Below, piece after piece: positions 57,406 through 64,000 of a DNA stretch of 64,000 nt. Source of the stretch: Devosia indica (GTDB lineage Bacteria; Pseudomonadota; Alphaproteobacteria; Rhizobiales; Devosiaceae). Numbering within the stretch: position 1 is the first letter of the stretch; every line of letters starts with the position of its first letter. Location of the stretch: the NCBI RefSeq assembly GCF_003056405.1, contig NZ_PYVZ01000021.1, positions 1 to 64,000 on the forward strand, given 5' to 3'. A program made the translations under genes and the position numbers. Under the pieces are notes generated by a model. That model saw only the letters and a list, made by a program, of their open reading frames with translations, had not been told where the DNA came from and ran no database searches.

Positions 57406-58872
57406 TCAGGGCCGCGCCACCACCTTGTAGCGCTGCCCCGGCACCAGCGGATCGCCGGGATAGAGATCATTGATGATGTAGAACAGCTCGCGCGCATTGC
57501 CGATATTGGCCATCTGCCCGGCCAGCCGGTCTGCCGTGTCGCCTGCCCGGGCGGTGACCAGCTTGATCGCTAGCCGCCGGATCTGGCTGAGATCGGATGC
57601 GGTGGTGCGCCGGAAGCTTTCCAGCGTGGCCTGCGCTCCCTGGGCAAAGCGCTGGCTGTCGCTCTTGGCGGCAAAGATGAAGCGATAGACCTCGCCATCG
57701 AGCCGCATCACCGCCACGCGGAAGAACCATTGATCGGTCTGGGCCAGCCCCGAGGCCATTTCAATGCCATTATGCTCGCTGGCCGTCACCGTCTCGGCCT
57801 TCAGTCCGGCAATCCAGCCCGACTTCAGATAATCGGTCAGCGACATGCTCGGCTGCACCTGCGCGCTGTCAAAGCGCACCGCTTCGCCATCTCCCGCCAC
57901 CCCGACCACGGCACTCTGCGACGTCTGCAGGCTGTAGCCCTGCGGCACTGTGAAGGTGAACTTGTTGGCCGGATGGATGAAGCGCTGCCCAACGATCGAC
58001 CCCTGCGCCGGACTGTCCCCGAAGCTGAGCCCGGAAATGGCCGAGAGATAGCCCTCGCGGTCGGATTCCCCGACCCCGGTGGCGCCGAACATCGCGCGGG
58101 CGGTGTTCATCGCCGTCTCGATCCGGGCCGGGGTCGAAGGATGTGAGGACAGGAACCCGTCGCTGCCACTGGCTGCGCCAGCGGAGAACGCCGCAAACCG
58201 GCTCATCACCCCCAGGAAGCGGGCCGCCGCCTGCGGGTCATATCCTGCCTTGCCGGCAAATTTGATGCCTTCCTTGTCCGCATCCAGTTCCTGGCTCCGG
58301 CTAAAGGCCGCAAGCTCTTCGCGAGTGCGATTGGCGCTGGCGTCGGTCGAGGTGTCGCCCCCGAAAATGCCGGTAATCACCCGATCGACAATCTGGGTCT
58401 GGCGCGTCCGGTCGGTTCGTGCCCGCGCATGGCGCAGGGTCACATGGGCAATTTCATGCGCCAGCACAGCCGCAAGTTCGCTGGTGTCGGACGCCAGCGC
58501 CAGAATGCCGCGCGTCACATAGATATAGCCGCCAGGCAGGGCGAAGGCATTGACCTCGGAGGTGTCGAGAATGGTCACCTGATACTTGGCATCGGGTTGA
58601 TTGGCCGCAGCCAGCAGCCGGCCGACAATGCGGGCCACCATGATCTCGGCCGGCCGGTCCTCATAGACCCCGCCATAGGCCGAAACGATGCGCGGATGCT
58701 CGCGCAGGCCCAGCACCGAATCGTCCGGATCGGTGCCCTCGGGCACCACGGTCGGCGCCGGATTGTCGCCCGTGCGGGCCACATTGACGCCCGAACCAAC
58801 CAGCGACGAACAGGCCGTCAGCGCCACAAGGCTGATGGCCAGCACCCCCATTCGCACAAACTTGCTACCCAT
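57406..58872 (-). CDS. M48 family metalloprotease, lipoprotein
   Basis: A 488-residue zinc protease of the Ste24/HtpX/BepA type. The motif HEIAHVTLRHA (HExxH) lies in VLAHEIAHV. A signal peptide with lipobox LVALTAC points to the periplasmic side. The C-terminal NARELFYIINDLYPGDPL ending resembles a LysM-like or TPR-less tail. It may clear misfolded outer-membrane or envelope proteins. Start uncertain: ATG at 58872 or GTG at 58887, which would overlap the TGA of the upstream thermonuclease gene (GTGA). Confidence 0.9.
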   Translation of the reverse strand: MGSKFVRMGVLAISLVALTACSSLVGSGVNVARTGDNPAPTVVPEGTDPDDSVLGLREHPRIVSAYGGVYEDRPAEIMVARIVGRLLAAANQPDAKYQVTILDTSEVNAFALPGGYIYVTRGILALASDTSELAAVLAHEIAHVTLRHARARTDRTRQTQIVDRVITGIFGGDTSTDASANRTREELAAFSRSQELDADKEGIKFAGKAGYDPQAAARFLGVMSRFAAFSAGAASGSDGFLSSHPSTPARIETAMNTARAMFGATGVGESDREGYLSAISGLSFGDSPAQGSIVGQRFIHPANKFTFTVPQGYSLQTSQSAVVGVAGDGEAVRFDSAQVQPSMSLTDYLKSGWIAGLKAETVTASEHNGIEMASGLAQTDQWFFRVAVMRLDGEVYRFIFAAKSDSQRFAQGAQATLESFRRTTASDLSQIRRLAIKLVTARAGDTADRLAGQMANIGNARELFYIINDLYPGDPLVPGQRYKVVARP

Positions 58873-58883
58873 TCGCGCGGACT

Positions 58884-59726
58884 TCACCTCGCCAGAACCT
58901 CGATCTGCTCGGGATGGGTGACCTCGATGCGTGGACCATCCCGGGTGTCCACCCATCCGCGCACGCGAATTAACGTCCCATCCAGGCTCAGCGGATCCAG
59001 ACCGTCGCGTTCGAACAGTCTGATCGCCGGCGCCTCGATGACAATGGTGAAGTCTTCCTTCCAGATCCGGCCAAAATTGAGATAGATCCGGGAGCCGCTG
59101 CGGTCCGCCAGCAAGACCCGGCCTTCCACCAATTCATAATTGCCCGCCAGTTTCGCCAGTTCGGCCGGACGATCAGCCATCCGCACGCTGTAATAGGGAT
59201 CGGCCCAGATGCCAAGCCGCTCGGCCCGGGCCCGGGCCTCACCCGCAAAGAGTTGATCGAGGCATTCCCGGTTGTCCGGAAAGGAATAGACCCGCGCCAG
59301 CCCGGCTCTGACCATGTGAAGCTGGGCCCAGACCGGCTCCTCCGTTCCATCAGCCAGGAACAGATGCGCCAGGGCGCGCTCATAGCGGTCCACCTCTTCG
59401 CCGCCATAGCCAAGCTGCACCGGCCGGTTCAGCACCAAGGCCTCGAGCGCGCTCTTGGCTTCCGGCGCCAGCGGCCAGGTGGGAAACCCTTCGCGCCCCA
59501 GGGGCAGTTTGGGCGCCTGCGTGCCGATCAGACGCACGACCAGCCCCGAATCAAGCACCACCGTATCCCCGTCGGTCACCGCGGCCACGACCCCGCCATT
59601 GACCACACGCAAAGCCTCGCAGGCCTGCGCGGAGGCCGGTCCCAGGCCGGCCAGCATGGCGGCAGTCACGGATAAAATAGCGGTGCGGCGCAAGCAGACG
59701 GCCCCCTGAAACTTCACGTTCACCAT
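58884..59726 (-). CDS. thermonuclease family protein
   Basis: A 280-residue exported protein. The signal peptide is LSVTAAMLAGLGPASAQA. The staphylococcal nuclease fold is seen in VTDGDTVVLDSGLVVRLIGTQAPKLP (D-G-D-T and R-L-I-G), RYERALAHLFLADG and ARAERLGIWADP, with the catalytic Arg-Glu-Arg positions plausible. A second domain (from about 190) is of the same OB-like type. It stands just before the M48 gene and may be coupled to it. Confidence 0.85.
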   Translation of the reverse strand: MVNVKFQGAVCLRRTAILSVTAAMLAGLGPASAQACEALRVVNGGVVAAVTDGDTVVLDSGLVVRLIGTQAPKLPLGREGFPTWPLAPEAKSALEALVLNRPVQLGYGGEEVDRYERALAHLFLADGTEEPVWAQLHMVRAGLARVYSFPDNRECLDQLFAGEARARAERLGIWADPYYSVRMADRPAELAKLAGNYELVEGRVLLADRSGSRIYLNFGRIWKEDFTIVIEAPAIRLFERDGLDPLSLDGTLIRVRGWVDTRDGPRIEVTHPEQIEVLAR

Positions 59727-59848
59727 GCACCTAAATGCGGCAAAAAAAGATTAGCCGGTCCCGACATGCTTCGACCAGTGCGCAATCTGCTGGTCCCCAT
59801 TGCCATTCTGTGCACCCAGCGCCAATCTGGGCGCCATGGGAGGCCGCA

Positions 59849-60679
59849 ATGAACGCGACTGGGACAATTCGAACAGGCACGGCAGGATGGGTCTTCGCGC
59901 CATGGCGCGGCACCTTTTTTCCCAAGGGGCTGGTGCAGAAAAAAGAGCTGGCCTACGCCGCCGATCGCCTCACCAGCATCGAAATCAATGCCACTTTTCG
60001 CGCCAACCAGAGACCGGCCAGCTTTGCCCGCTGGGCCAGCGAAACACCCCAGGGCTTCCAGTTCTCGGTCAAGGGTCCGCAATTGGTGACCCATATCAAG
60101 CGCCTGAAGAACTGCGCCGAACCGCTCGCCAATTTCTTTGCCTCCGGACCACTGGCGCTGGGCGACCGGCTCGGCCCCTTTGTCTGGCAATTGCCTCCTA
60201 ATCTCGCCTTTGACGCTGAGAGCTTTGCGGCCTTTCTGCAGATTTTGCCCAAAGACATCGAAAGCTATCTGGCCCTGGCGGAAAAAGCTGATCCCGCGCG
60301 GGTCGAACCCTTTCTCGACACGGCCGGCATTGGCCCCATTCGCCATGCCATCGAACCACGGCACCAAAGCTTTGATGCGCCCGAGGCCAACGCCCTTTTG
60401 GCGCAGCACAATATCGCCCGCGTGATCGCCGACACCACGGAAAGTCCTGCACGCGCGCTGACGGCTGATTTCGCCTATTGCCGCCTGCAGGGCCCGGCGC
60501 GTCCCGACGCCACCGGCTACACCGATGCCGACATCGCCGATTGGGCCGGCACCATGGGGCAGTGGCGCGATGCCGGCCGGGACGTCTATGCCTATTTTGT
60601 CCACGAAGACAAACTGCATGCCCCTGCCAATGCCATCGCGCTGCGCCGGGCGCTCGGCATTTCCCGGCCCGGCGATTGA
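59849..60679 (+). CDS. DUF72 domain-containing protein (YecE-like)
   Basis: A 276-residue TIM-barrel-like protein. GTAGWVFAPWRGTFFPKG is the DUF72 opening, followed by SIEINATFRANQRPASFARW and QFSVKGPQLVTHIKRL, which match the family. YecE proteins are widespread, with no proven activity. ATG at 59849 has a strong GGGAGG five bases upstream; the open frame from 59735 is not family-like. It is divergent from the thermonuclease gene. Confidence 0.9.
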   Translation: MNATGTIRTGTAGWVFAPWRGTFFPKGLVQKKELAYAADRLTSIEINATFRANQRPASFARWASETPQGFQFSVKGPQLVTHIKRLKNCAEPLANFFASGPLALGDRLGPFVWQLPPNLAFDAESFAAFLQILPKDIESYLALAEKADPARVEPFLDTAGIGPIRHAIEPRHQSFDAPEANALLAQHNIARVIADTTESPARALTADFAYCRLQGPARPDATGYTDADIADWAGTMGQWRDAGRDVYAYFVHEDKLHAPANAIALRRALGISRPGD

Positions 60680-60762
60680 TCACGAGCCCGTTTGGCTCTG
60701 GCCAAGGCCACAATCGCCCTCTATTGGCCTAGCCAACACAGCGTCACATCGAGTTTCTTGCC

Positions 60763-61260
60763 ATGACTTTTTCGCGCCCCCTCGACAAGATTGCCGCCGG
60801 CCTTGCCTTCGTCCTGGGCCTCGTCACCATTCTGGGGGCGCTGGGTTCACAGTACATTGGTGGCTTGCAGCCTTGTGAACTCTGCCTTGAACAGCGCCTG
60901 CCCTATTATTGGGGCCTGCCGCTCCTGGCGCTGGTGCTCATCCTGTGGAACCGCCTGCCCCTGACGGCCTGGTATGTCGCCATGACCATCGTTGCGGCGC
61001 TATTTGCCTGGGGCGCCTATTTGGGCGGCTTCCATTCCGGCGTGGAATGGGGCTTCTGGCCTGGCCCGACCGCCTGCACCGGCGTCGGCAATGACCTGTC
61101 GATGGACATGCTCAATGATCTGCAGCCGGTCATTGGCTGCGACGTGGTGCAGTTCCGTTTCCTGGGCATTTCGCTGGCCGGCTATAATGCGCTGATCTCG
61201 GCGGCAATCACTTTGTTGCTGGGGTTGTCGATCCTGTTTCAGACCCGAAACAAGTCCTAA
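60763..61260 (+). CDS. dsbB: disulfide bond formation protein DsbB
   Basis: A 165-residue quinone-linked oxidase that re-oxidises DsbA. Four membrane helices are predicted; the first cysteine pair is CELC near residue 38, and the second pair is in the loop TACTGV...VIGCDVVQF. It is coupled to no dsbA in this window. The stop at 61260 overlaps the 3' end of the parE pseudogene by 4 bp. Confidence 0.93.
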   Translation: MTFSRPLDKIAAGLAFVLGLVTILGALGSQYIGGLQPCELCLEQRLPYYWGLPLLALVLILWNRLPLTAWYVAMTIVAALFAWGAYLGGFHSGVEWGFWPGPTACTGVGNDLSMDMLNDLQPVIGCDVVQFRFLGISLAGYNALISAAITLLLGLSILFQTRNKS

Positions 61261-61562
61261 TTTTCAGGACCATTCTCAAGCAGCCGTGCGAGATTTTGGG
61301 CCGCATGCAACACCCGCACGACCGTGACAGCCTGCTCCCCTACGGTGTAGATGATGAGATAGTTCCCCAACGGACGCCGGCGATAGCCTTTATGCTCATA
61401 GCCTTCGAGGTGTGCGTAACGCATTGCGTTGTTACGTAGGGCAAGACACGCGGCCCGCAATTCCTGGATGAACGTGAGACTTCAACTGCGGCTGTCGAGC
61501 GCGATGAAATCGCCGATGTTTGTCAGGTCGAGCGTGGCTCTCTCTGACAAGACGACCTTCAT
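61257..61562 (-). pseudogene. ParE-family toxin broken by an in-frame stop
   Basis: The frame starts at ATG 61562 (overlapping the parD stop as ATGA) and reads MKVVLSERATLDL, TNIGDFIALDSRS, then TGA at codon 27 (61482-61484), and resumes without frameshift as SLTFIQELRAACLA to YRRRPLGNYLIIYTV and VVRVLHAAQNLARLLEN. Alignment to the ParE pattern D-x-x-x-R-A-x-S-F puts an Arg at the stop codon, and TGA differs from CGA by one C-to-T change. The toxin would stop after 26 residues. The remainder is intact, so the lesion is recent or a sequencing error. Confidence 0.9.
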
Positions 61563-61822
61563 TCGGCGGCCTTCCCGGGCTCGTCGGCGTAACGCGCCAA
61601 CAACTCGTCAAAAACGTCCTCGGCATCGCGGACGCGCCCCGCATCAATATCGGCCTGTCCTTCCGCCAACATCGCGTCCAGTTCCCGCAGCCGCGCTTCG
61701 CGCTCCTGCACCAGCCGCACGCCTTCGCGCAAAACCTCGCTCTTGGAATTGTAGCGCCCGTTCTCGACCAGATCGGTCACGACCTGTTCGAGCACTTCAC
61801 CCAGATCTGCACTGATTGCCAT
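61559..61822 (-). CDS. ParD-like antitoxin
   Basis: An 87-residue ribbon-helix-helix antitoxin. The opening MAISADLGEVLEQVVTDLV followed by GRYNSKSEVLREGVRLVQER matches ParD-type RHH antitoxins with the S-x-x-E-V-L-R-E-G box. The C-terminal part (DAEDVFDELLARYADEPG) would bind the toxin. ATG at 61822 has GAGG six bases upstream. It overlaps the parE start. Confidence 0.9.
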   Translation of the reverse strand: MAISADLGEVLEQVVTDLVENGRYNSKSEVLREGVRLVQEREARLRELDAMLAEGQADIDAGRVRDAEDVFDELLARYADEPGKAAE

Positions 61823-61908
61823 CTCGAACCTCATTCGCAGCACGAACCAATAATAGTTATTGGACGCCGCGACAGCAAGGCAGGGAATACGGGCCTTTGC
61901 CTCCCCCC

Positions 61909-62466
61909 TTAGGGCTCCAGTTCGATATCCCAGTACAGATAGTCCAGCCAGCTCTGGTGCAGATGGTTGGGCGGGAAGGCCCGGCCATTATTGTGCAGGT
62001 CATGCACCGTCGGCGCATAGGGCGCCTGATGCGGGAACATCTTGATCTCGCTGGGCAGCCGATTGGCCTTGCGCAGATTGCACGGGGCACAGGCGGCAAC
62101 CACATTCTCCCAGGTCGTCAGTCCGCCCTTGGAGCGCGGAATGACATGGTCGAAGGTCAGGTCATGCGTGCTGCCGCAATATTGGCACTGGAAGCGGTCC
62201 CGCAGGAACACATTGAAACGGGTGAACGCAGGGTGCCGCGCCGGCTTGATATAATCGCGCAGCGAAACGACGCTGGGCAGCCGCATTTCGAAGCTGGGGG
62301 AATGAATGACGGTGTCGTAGTGGGACACGATATTCACGCGATCCAGGCACACTGCCTTGATCGCATCCTGCCAGGACCACAAAGACAGTGGATAGTAGCT
62401 GAGCGGCCGGAAGTCGGCGTTCAGTACAAGGGCGGGACAAGCCTCAGGCGACACATGGATAGTCAC
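61909..62466 (-). CDS. HNH endonuclease
   Basis: A 185-residue protein with an HNH motif in FQCQYCGSTHDLTFDHVIP (Cys-x-x-Cys and H-V), then SKGGLTTWENVVAACAPCN with the second Cys pair. A DUF-type N-terminal part (ALVLNADFRPLSYYPLSLW) is conserved in alphaproteobacterial HNH proteins. Target unknown; these are common solitary nucleases of doubtful restriction role. Confidence 0.93.
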   Translation of the reverse strand: MTIHVSPEACPALVLNADFRPLSYYPLSLWSWQDAIKAVCLDRVNIVSHYDTVIHSPSFEMRLPSVVSLRDYIKPARHPAFTRFNVFLRDRFQCQYCGSTHDLTFDHVIPRSKGGLTTWENVVAACAPCNLRKANRLPSEIKMFPHQAPYAPTVHDLHNNGRAFPPNHLHQSWLDYLYWDIELEP

Positions 62467-62555
62467 TTGAGTCTCCCGAAGCGGGAATCGCGTAAGTCCA
62501 TAGCCCTCTTATACTAAGCCCTTTGTGTCGGGCGTGTGAAGCGGGAACACGAAGC

Positions 62556-63215
62556 TTATTTTTTGCTGACACGCTCGATGAAATCTGTCGCAAACCCCAG
62601 GCCATCCGGGGCAATGCCGTGCCCCACGCCCCGGCTGACATGATAGCTGACATCAAATCCAGCATCGGCGAGCATTGCCTTGGCCTCGGCGCTGAGATTG
62701 GGATCAACCACGTCATCACAATCGCCATGCACCAGGCACACCGGCGGCTGGGCCAATGTGCCAGTACCGAAGGCCTCGGGCGGCAGATAGGCGCCGGAAA
62801 AGCCGACGATCCCCATCAATTGCTGGCTCCTGGGCAAGGCCGTGCCCACATGCAGCGCCATCATGGCGCCCTGGCTGAACCCGCCCAGAAGCGTGCGCTC
62901 CGGCGCAATACCCGTCTGGGTCCACAGATCGGTGAGAAATTCCTCCACCACCGGCCGGGCCGCAAGCACCCCGGATTGCCGGCTGGCGACCCGGTCCCCG
63001 GTCCAGTCGATGGCAAACCACTGAAAGCCGCCCATTTCGGTGCCGACCGGTGCATGCGGCGCCACGAACATCGCTCCTGGCAGCACGCTTTGCCAATGCG
63101 GCGCCAGCCCGATCAGGTCATTGCCGTCGCTGCCATAGCCATGCAGCAGCACCACGGCACTATCGGGAGCTCCGCCATTGGCGGGTGCGAGCATGGGGCC
63201 GGACAGCTTGATCAT
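62556..63215 (-). CDS. alpha/beta hydrolase (phospholipase/carboxylesterase type)
   Basis: A 219-residue serine esterase. The nucleophile box GFSQGAM (G-x-S-x-G, about residue 113), the acid in VHGDCDDVVDP and the His in VSRGVGHGI complete the triad. The start of the fold is VVLLHGYGSDGNDLIGLAPHW. The family hydrolyses short esters. Its start overlaps the glycosylase gene stop (63212-63215). Confidence 0.92.
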   Translation of the reverse strand: MIKLSGPMLAPANGGAPDSAVVLLHGYGSDGNDLIGLAPHWQSVLPGAMFVAPHAPVGTEMGGFQWFAIDWTGDRVASRQSGVLAARPVVEEFLTDLWTQTGIAPERTLLGGFSQGAMMALHVGTALPRSQQLMGIVGFSGAYLPPEAFGTGTLAQPPVCLVHGDCDDVVDPNLSAEAKAMLADAGFDVSYHVSRGVGHGIAPDGLGFATDFIERVSKK

Positions 63216-63871
63216 AAAAGGCTAGAATCCCTGTTCTTGAGCGCGGCAAAATAACGCCAGAACAACAGCGCCGCCGCCGAGCGGTGCGGCGCATAGTCCT
63301 GCGCCAGCCCGATCATCTCCTTGATGGTTGGCCGGGCGTCAAGCCCAAGACCGTGGTGGGCCGCCTTGAGCAGGGCCAGATCACCGGCCGGAAAAATATC
63401 GGGATGCGCCGCGCAGAACAGCAGATAGACTTCCGCCGTCCAGGGCCCGATCCCCTTAAGCGCCACCAGCCGCGCCGTCGCCTCCTCGGCTGGCAGCGCA
63501 TCGATATGGGCGAGATCCAGTTCGCCACCGACAATGGCCTCGGCCACCACCCGCAGCGCCACATATTTACCGCGCGAGAAACCTGTCGCCCGCACCGCCT
63601 CTTCGCTCAGCCCCAGATAGCTGTCCGGCGCCAGCGCACCGGGCAGGCATTCATAGCGCCCCCAGATCGCCGCCGCGCTTGCCACCGACAATTGCTGGCC
63701 GCAGATCACCTTGGCCATGCCGGCAAAGCCCTTGGGATTGACCCGCGGCATCACCACCCCGACCGCTTCGCGCATCGGCTGCAGCGCCGGCACGCGCGCC
63801 GTCAGGGCATCGAGATGCCAGGCGACGCCCTCGGGCGTATCAATTCTCGGTTGCGCAATCGGGCTCACCAA
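63212..63871 (-). CDS. DNA-3-methyladenine glycosylase II-like (HhH-GPD)
   Basis: A 219-residue base-excision repair enzyme. The helix-hairpin-helix motif LKGIGPWTAEVYLLF and the catalytic Asp in IFPAGDLALLKAA are in place, matching the AlkA-type HhH-GPD superfamily. It removes alkylated bases. It lacks the four-cysteine iron-sulfur loop of MutY/EndoIII, and the N-terminal AlkA domain is short. It is coupled with the esterase gene downstream. Confidence 0.92.
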   Translation of the reverse strand: MVSPIAQPRIDTPEGVAWHLDALTARVPALQPMREAVGVVMPRVNPKGFAGMAKVICGQQLSVASAAAIWGRYECLPGALAPDSYLGLSEEAVRATGFSRGKYVALRVVAEAIVGGELDLAHIDALPAEEATARLVALKGIGPWTAEVYLLFCAAHPDIFPAGDLALLKAAHHGLGLDARPTIKEMIGLAQDYAPHRSAAALLFWRYFAALKNRDSSLL

Positions 63872-63957
63872 TGTCCTGCCTTTCAGTCAGACGTCCAAAG
63901 AAGGACCGGCAGAGATGGGCATTTCGGTTCACACCGCAACCCGGTTTTCCCCGGCAC

Positions 63958-64000
63958 TCACGCCAGCACGAGGGCCAGGATCGCCAGCACGGCCGGGAGG
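63958..64000 (-). CDS. partial membrane-protein C-terminus at the right edge
   Basis: In the last bases, read on the minus strand, LPAVLAILALVLA is followed by TGA at 63958-63960. The sequence is purely hydrophobic, so it looks like the end of a membrane-protein gene that begins outside the window. Only 14 codons are visible, hence low confidence. Confidence 0.4.
   Translation of the reverse strand, partial: LPAVLAILALVLA

Overview
The window looks like ordinary chromosome from an alphaproteobacterium of the order Hyphomicrobiales (Rhizobiales), most likely close to Devosia. The genus is an inference from gene content, gene order and high G+C; no search could be run. Supporting marks are the lysC-ptsP-prfA-prmC-DUF4167-clpB order, a nitrogen-type PTS enzyme I, the CobS/CobT chelatase pair, CarD with a seven-iron ferredoxin, DUF1178, DUF3108, and palindromic intergenic repeats typical of alphaproteobacteria. 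I saw no tRNA, CRISPR array, prophage or insertion sequence.

Layout. Bases 1-311 (minus strand) are the promoter and boxA-bearing leader of an rRNA operon whose 16S gene lies just outside the left edge. 0.77-12.7 kb holds an M23 endopeptidase, a VOC protein and the minus-strand block clpB, DUF4167, prmC, prfA, ptsP and lysC. 12.8-18 kb has ubiG, several secreted or small unknown proteins and a repeat-rich non-coding stretch. 18.2-26.2 kb carries ilvD, a GT25 glycosyltransferase, the cluster comF-grxC-nitrilase-DUF1178-YjbR, and a facing methyltransferase-GST-kinase run. 26.3-31.1 kb is carD, ferredoxin, an S4 protein and a SUV3-type helicase. 32.3-44.9 kb holds DUF3108, rpmB, a VUT transporter, a phytase-like esterase, cobT, cobS, a J protein, bolA, a CorC/CNNM protein, aroB, aroK, xerD and accA. 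45-56 kb holds an L,D-transpeptidase, an orphan DNA-methylase-like gene, secA, a parvulin, a TetR/membrane-protein pair, a BCCT transporter and argJ. 56-64 kb holds acetyltransferase, mutT, M48 protease, thermonuclease, DUF72, dsbB, a broken parDE module, an HNH nuclease, an esterase and an AlkA-type glycosylase.

Most genes are core functions: translation termination (prfA/prmC), protein quality control and export (clpB, secA, parvulin, dsbB, M48), amino acid and cofactor synthesis (lysC, ilvD, aroB/K, argJ, cobS/T, ubiG), envelope remodelling, and DNA repair or nucleotide cleaning (alkA-like, mutT, xerD). I found no convincing new multi-gene system. The points most worth a second look are a parE toxin broken by one in-frame TGA beside an intact parD, a probable CTG start for prmC overlapping the prfA stop, repeated TTG starts in core genes, an orphan TSPPY-type methyltransferase after secA, a Gly/Asn/Ser-rich secreted protein, a methyltransferase-like protein with an eroded cofactor loop, and a triple CGTTTCG operator between a TetR gene and a small membrane protein.
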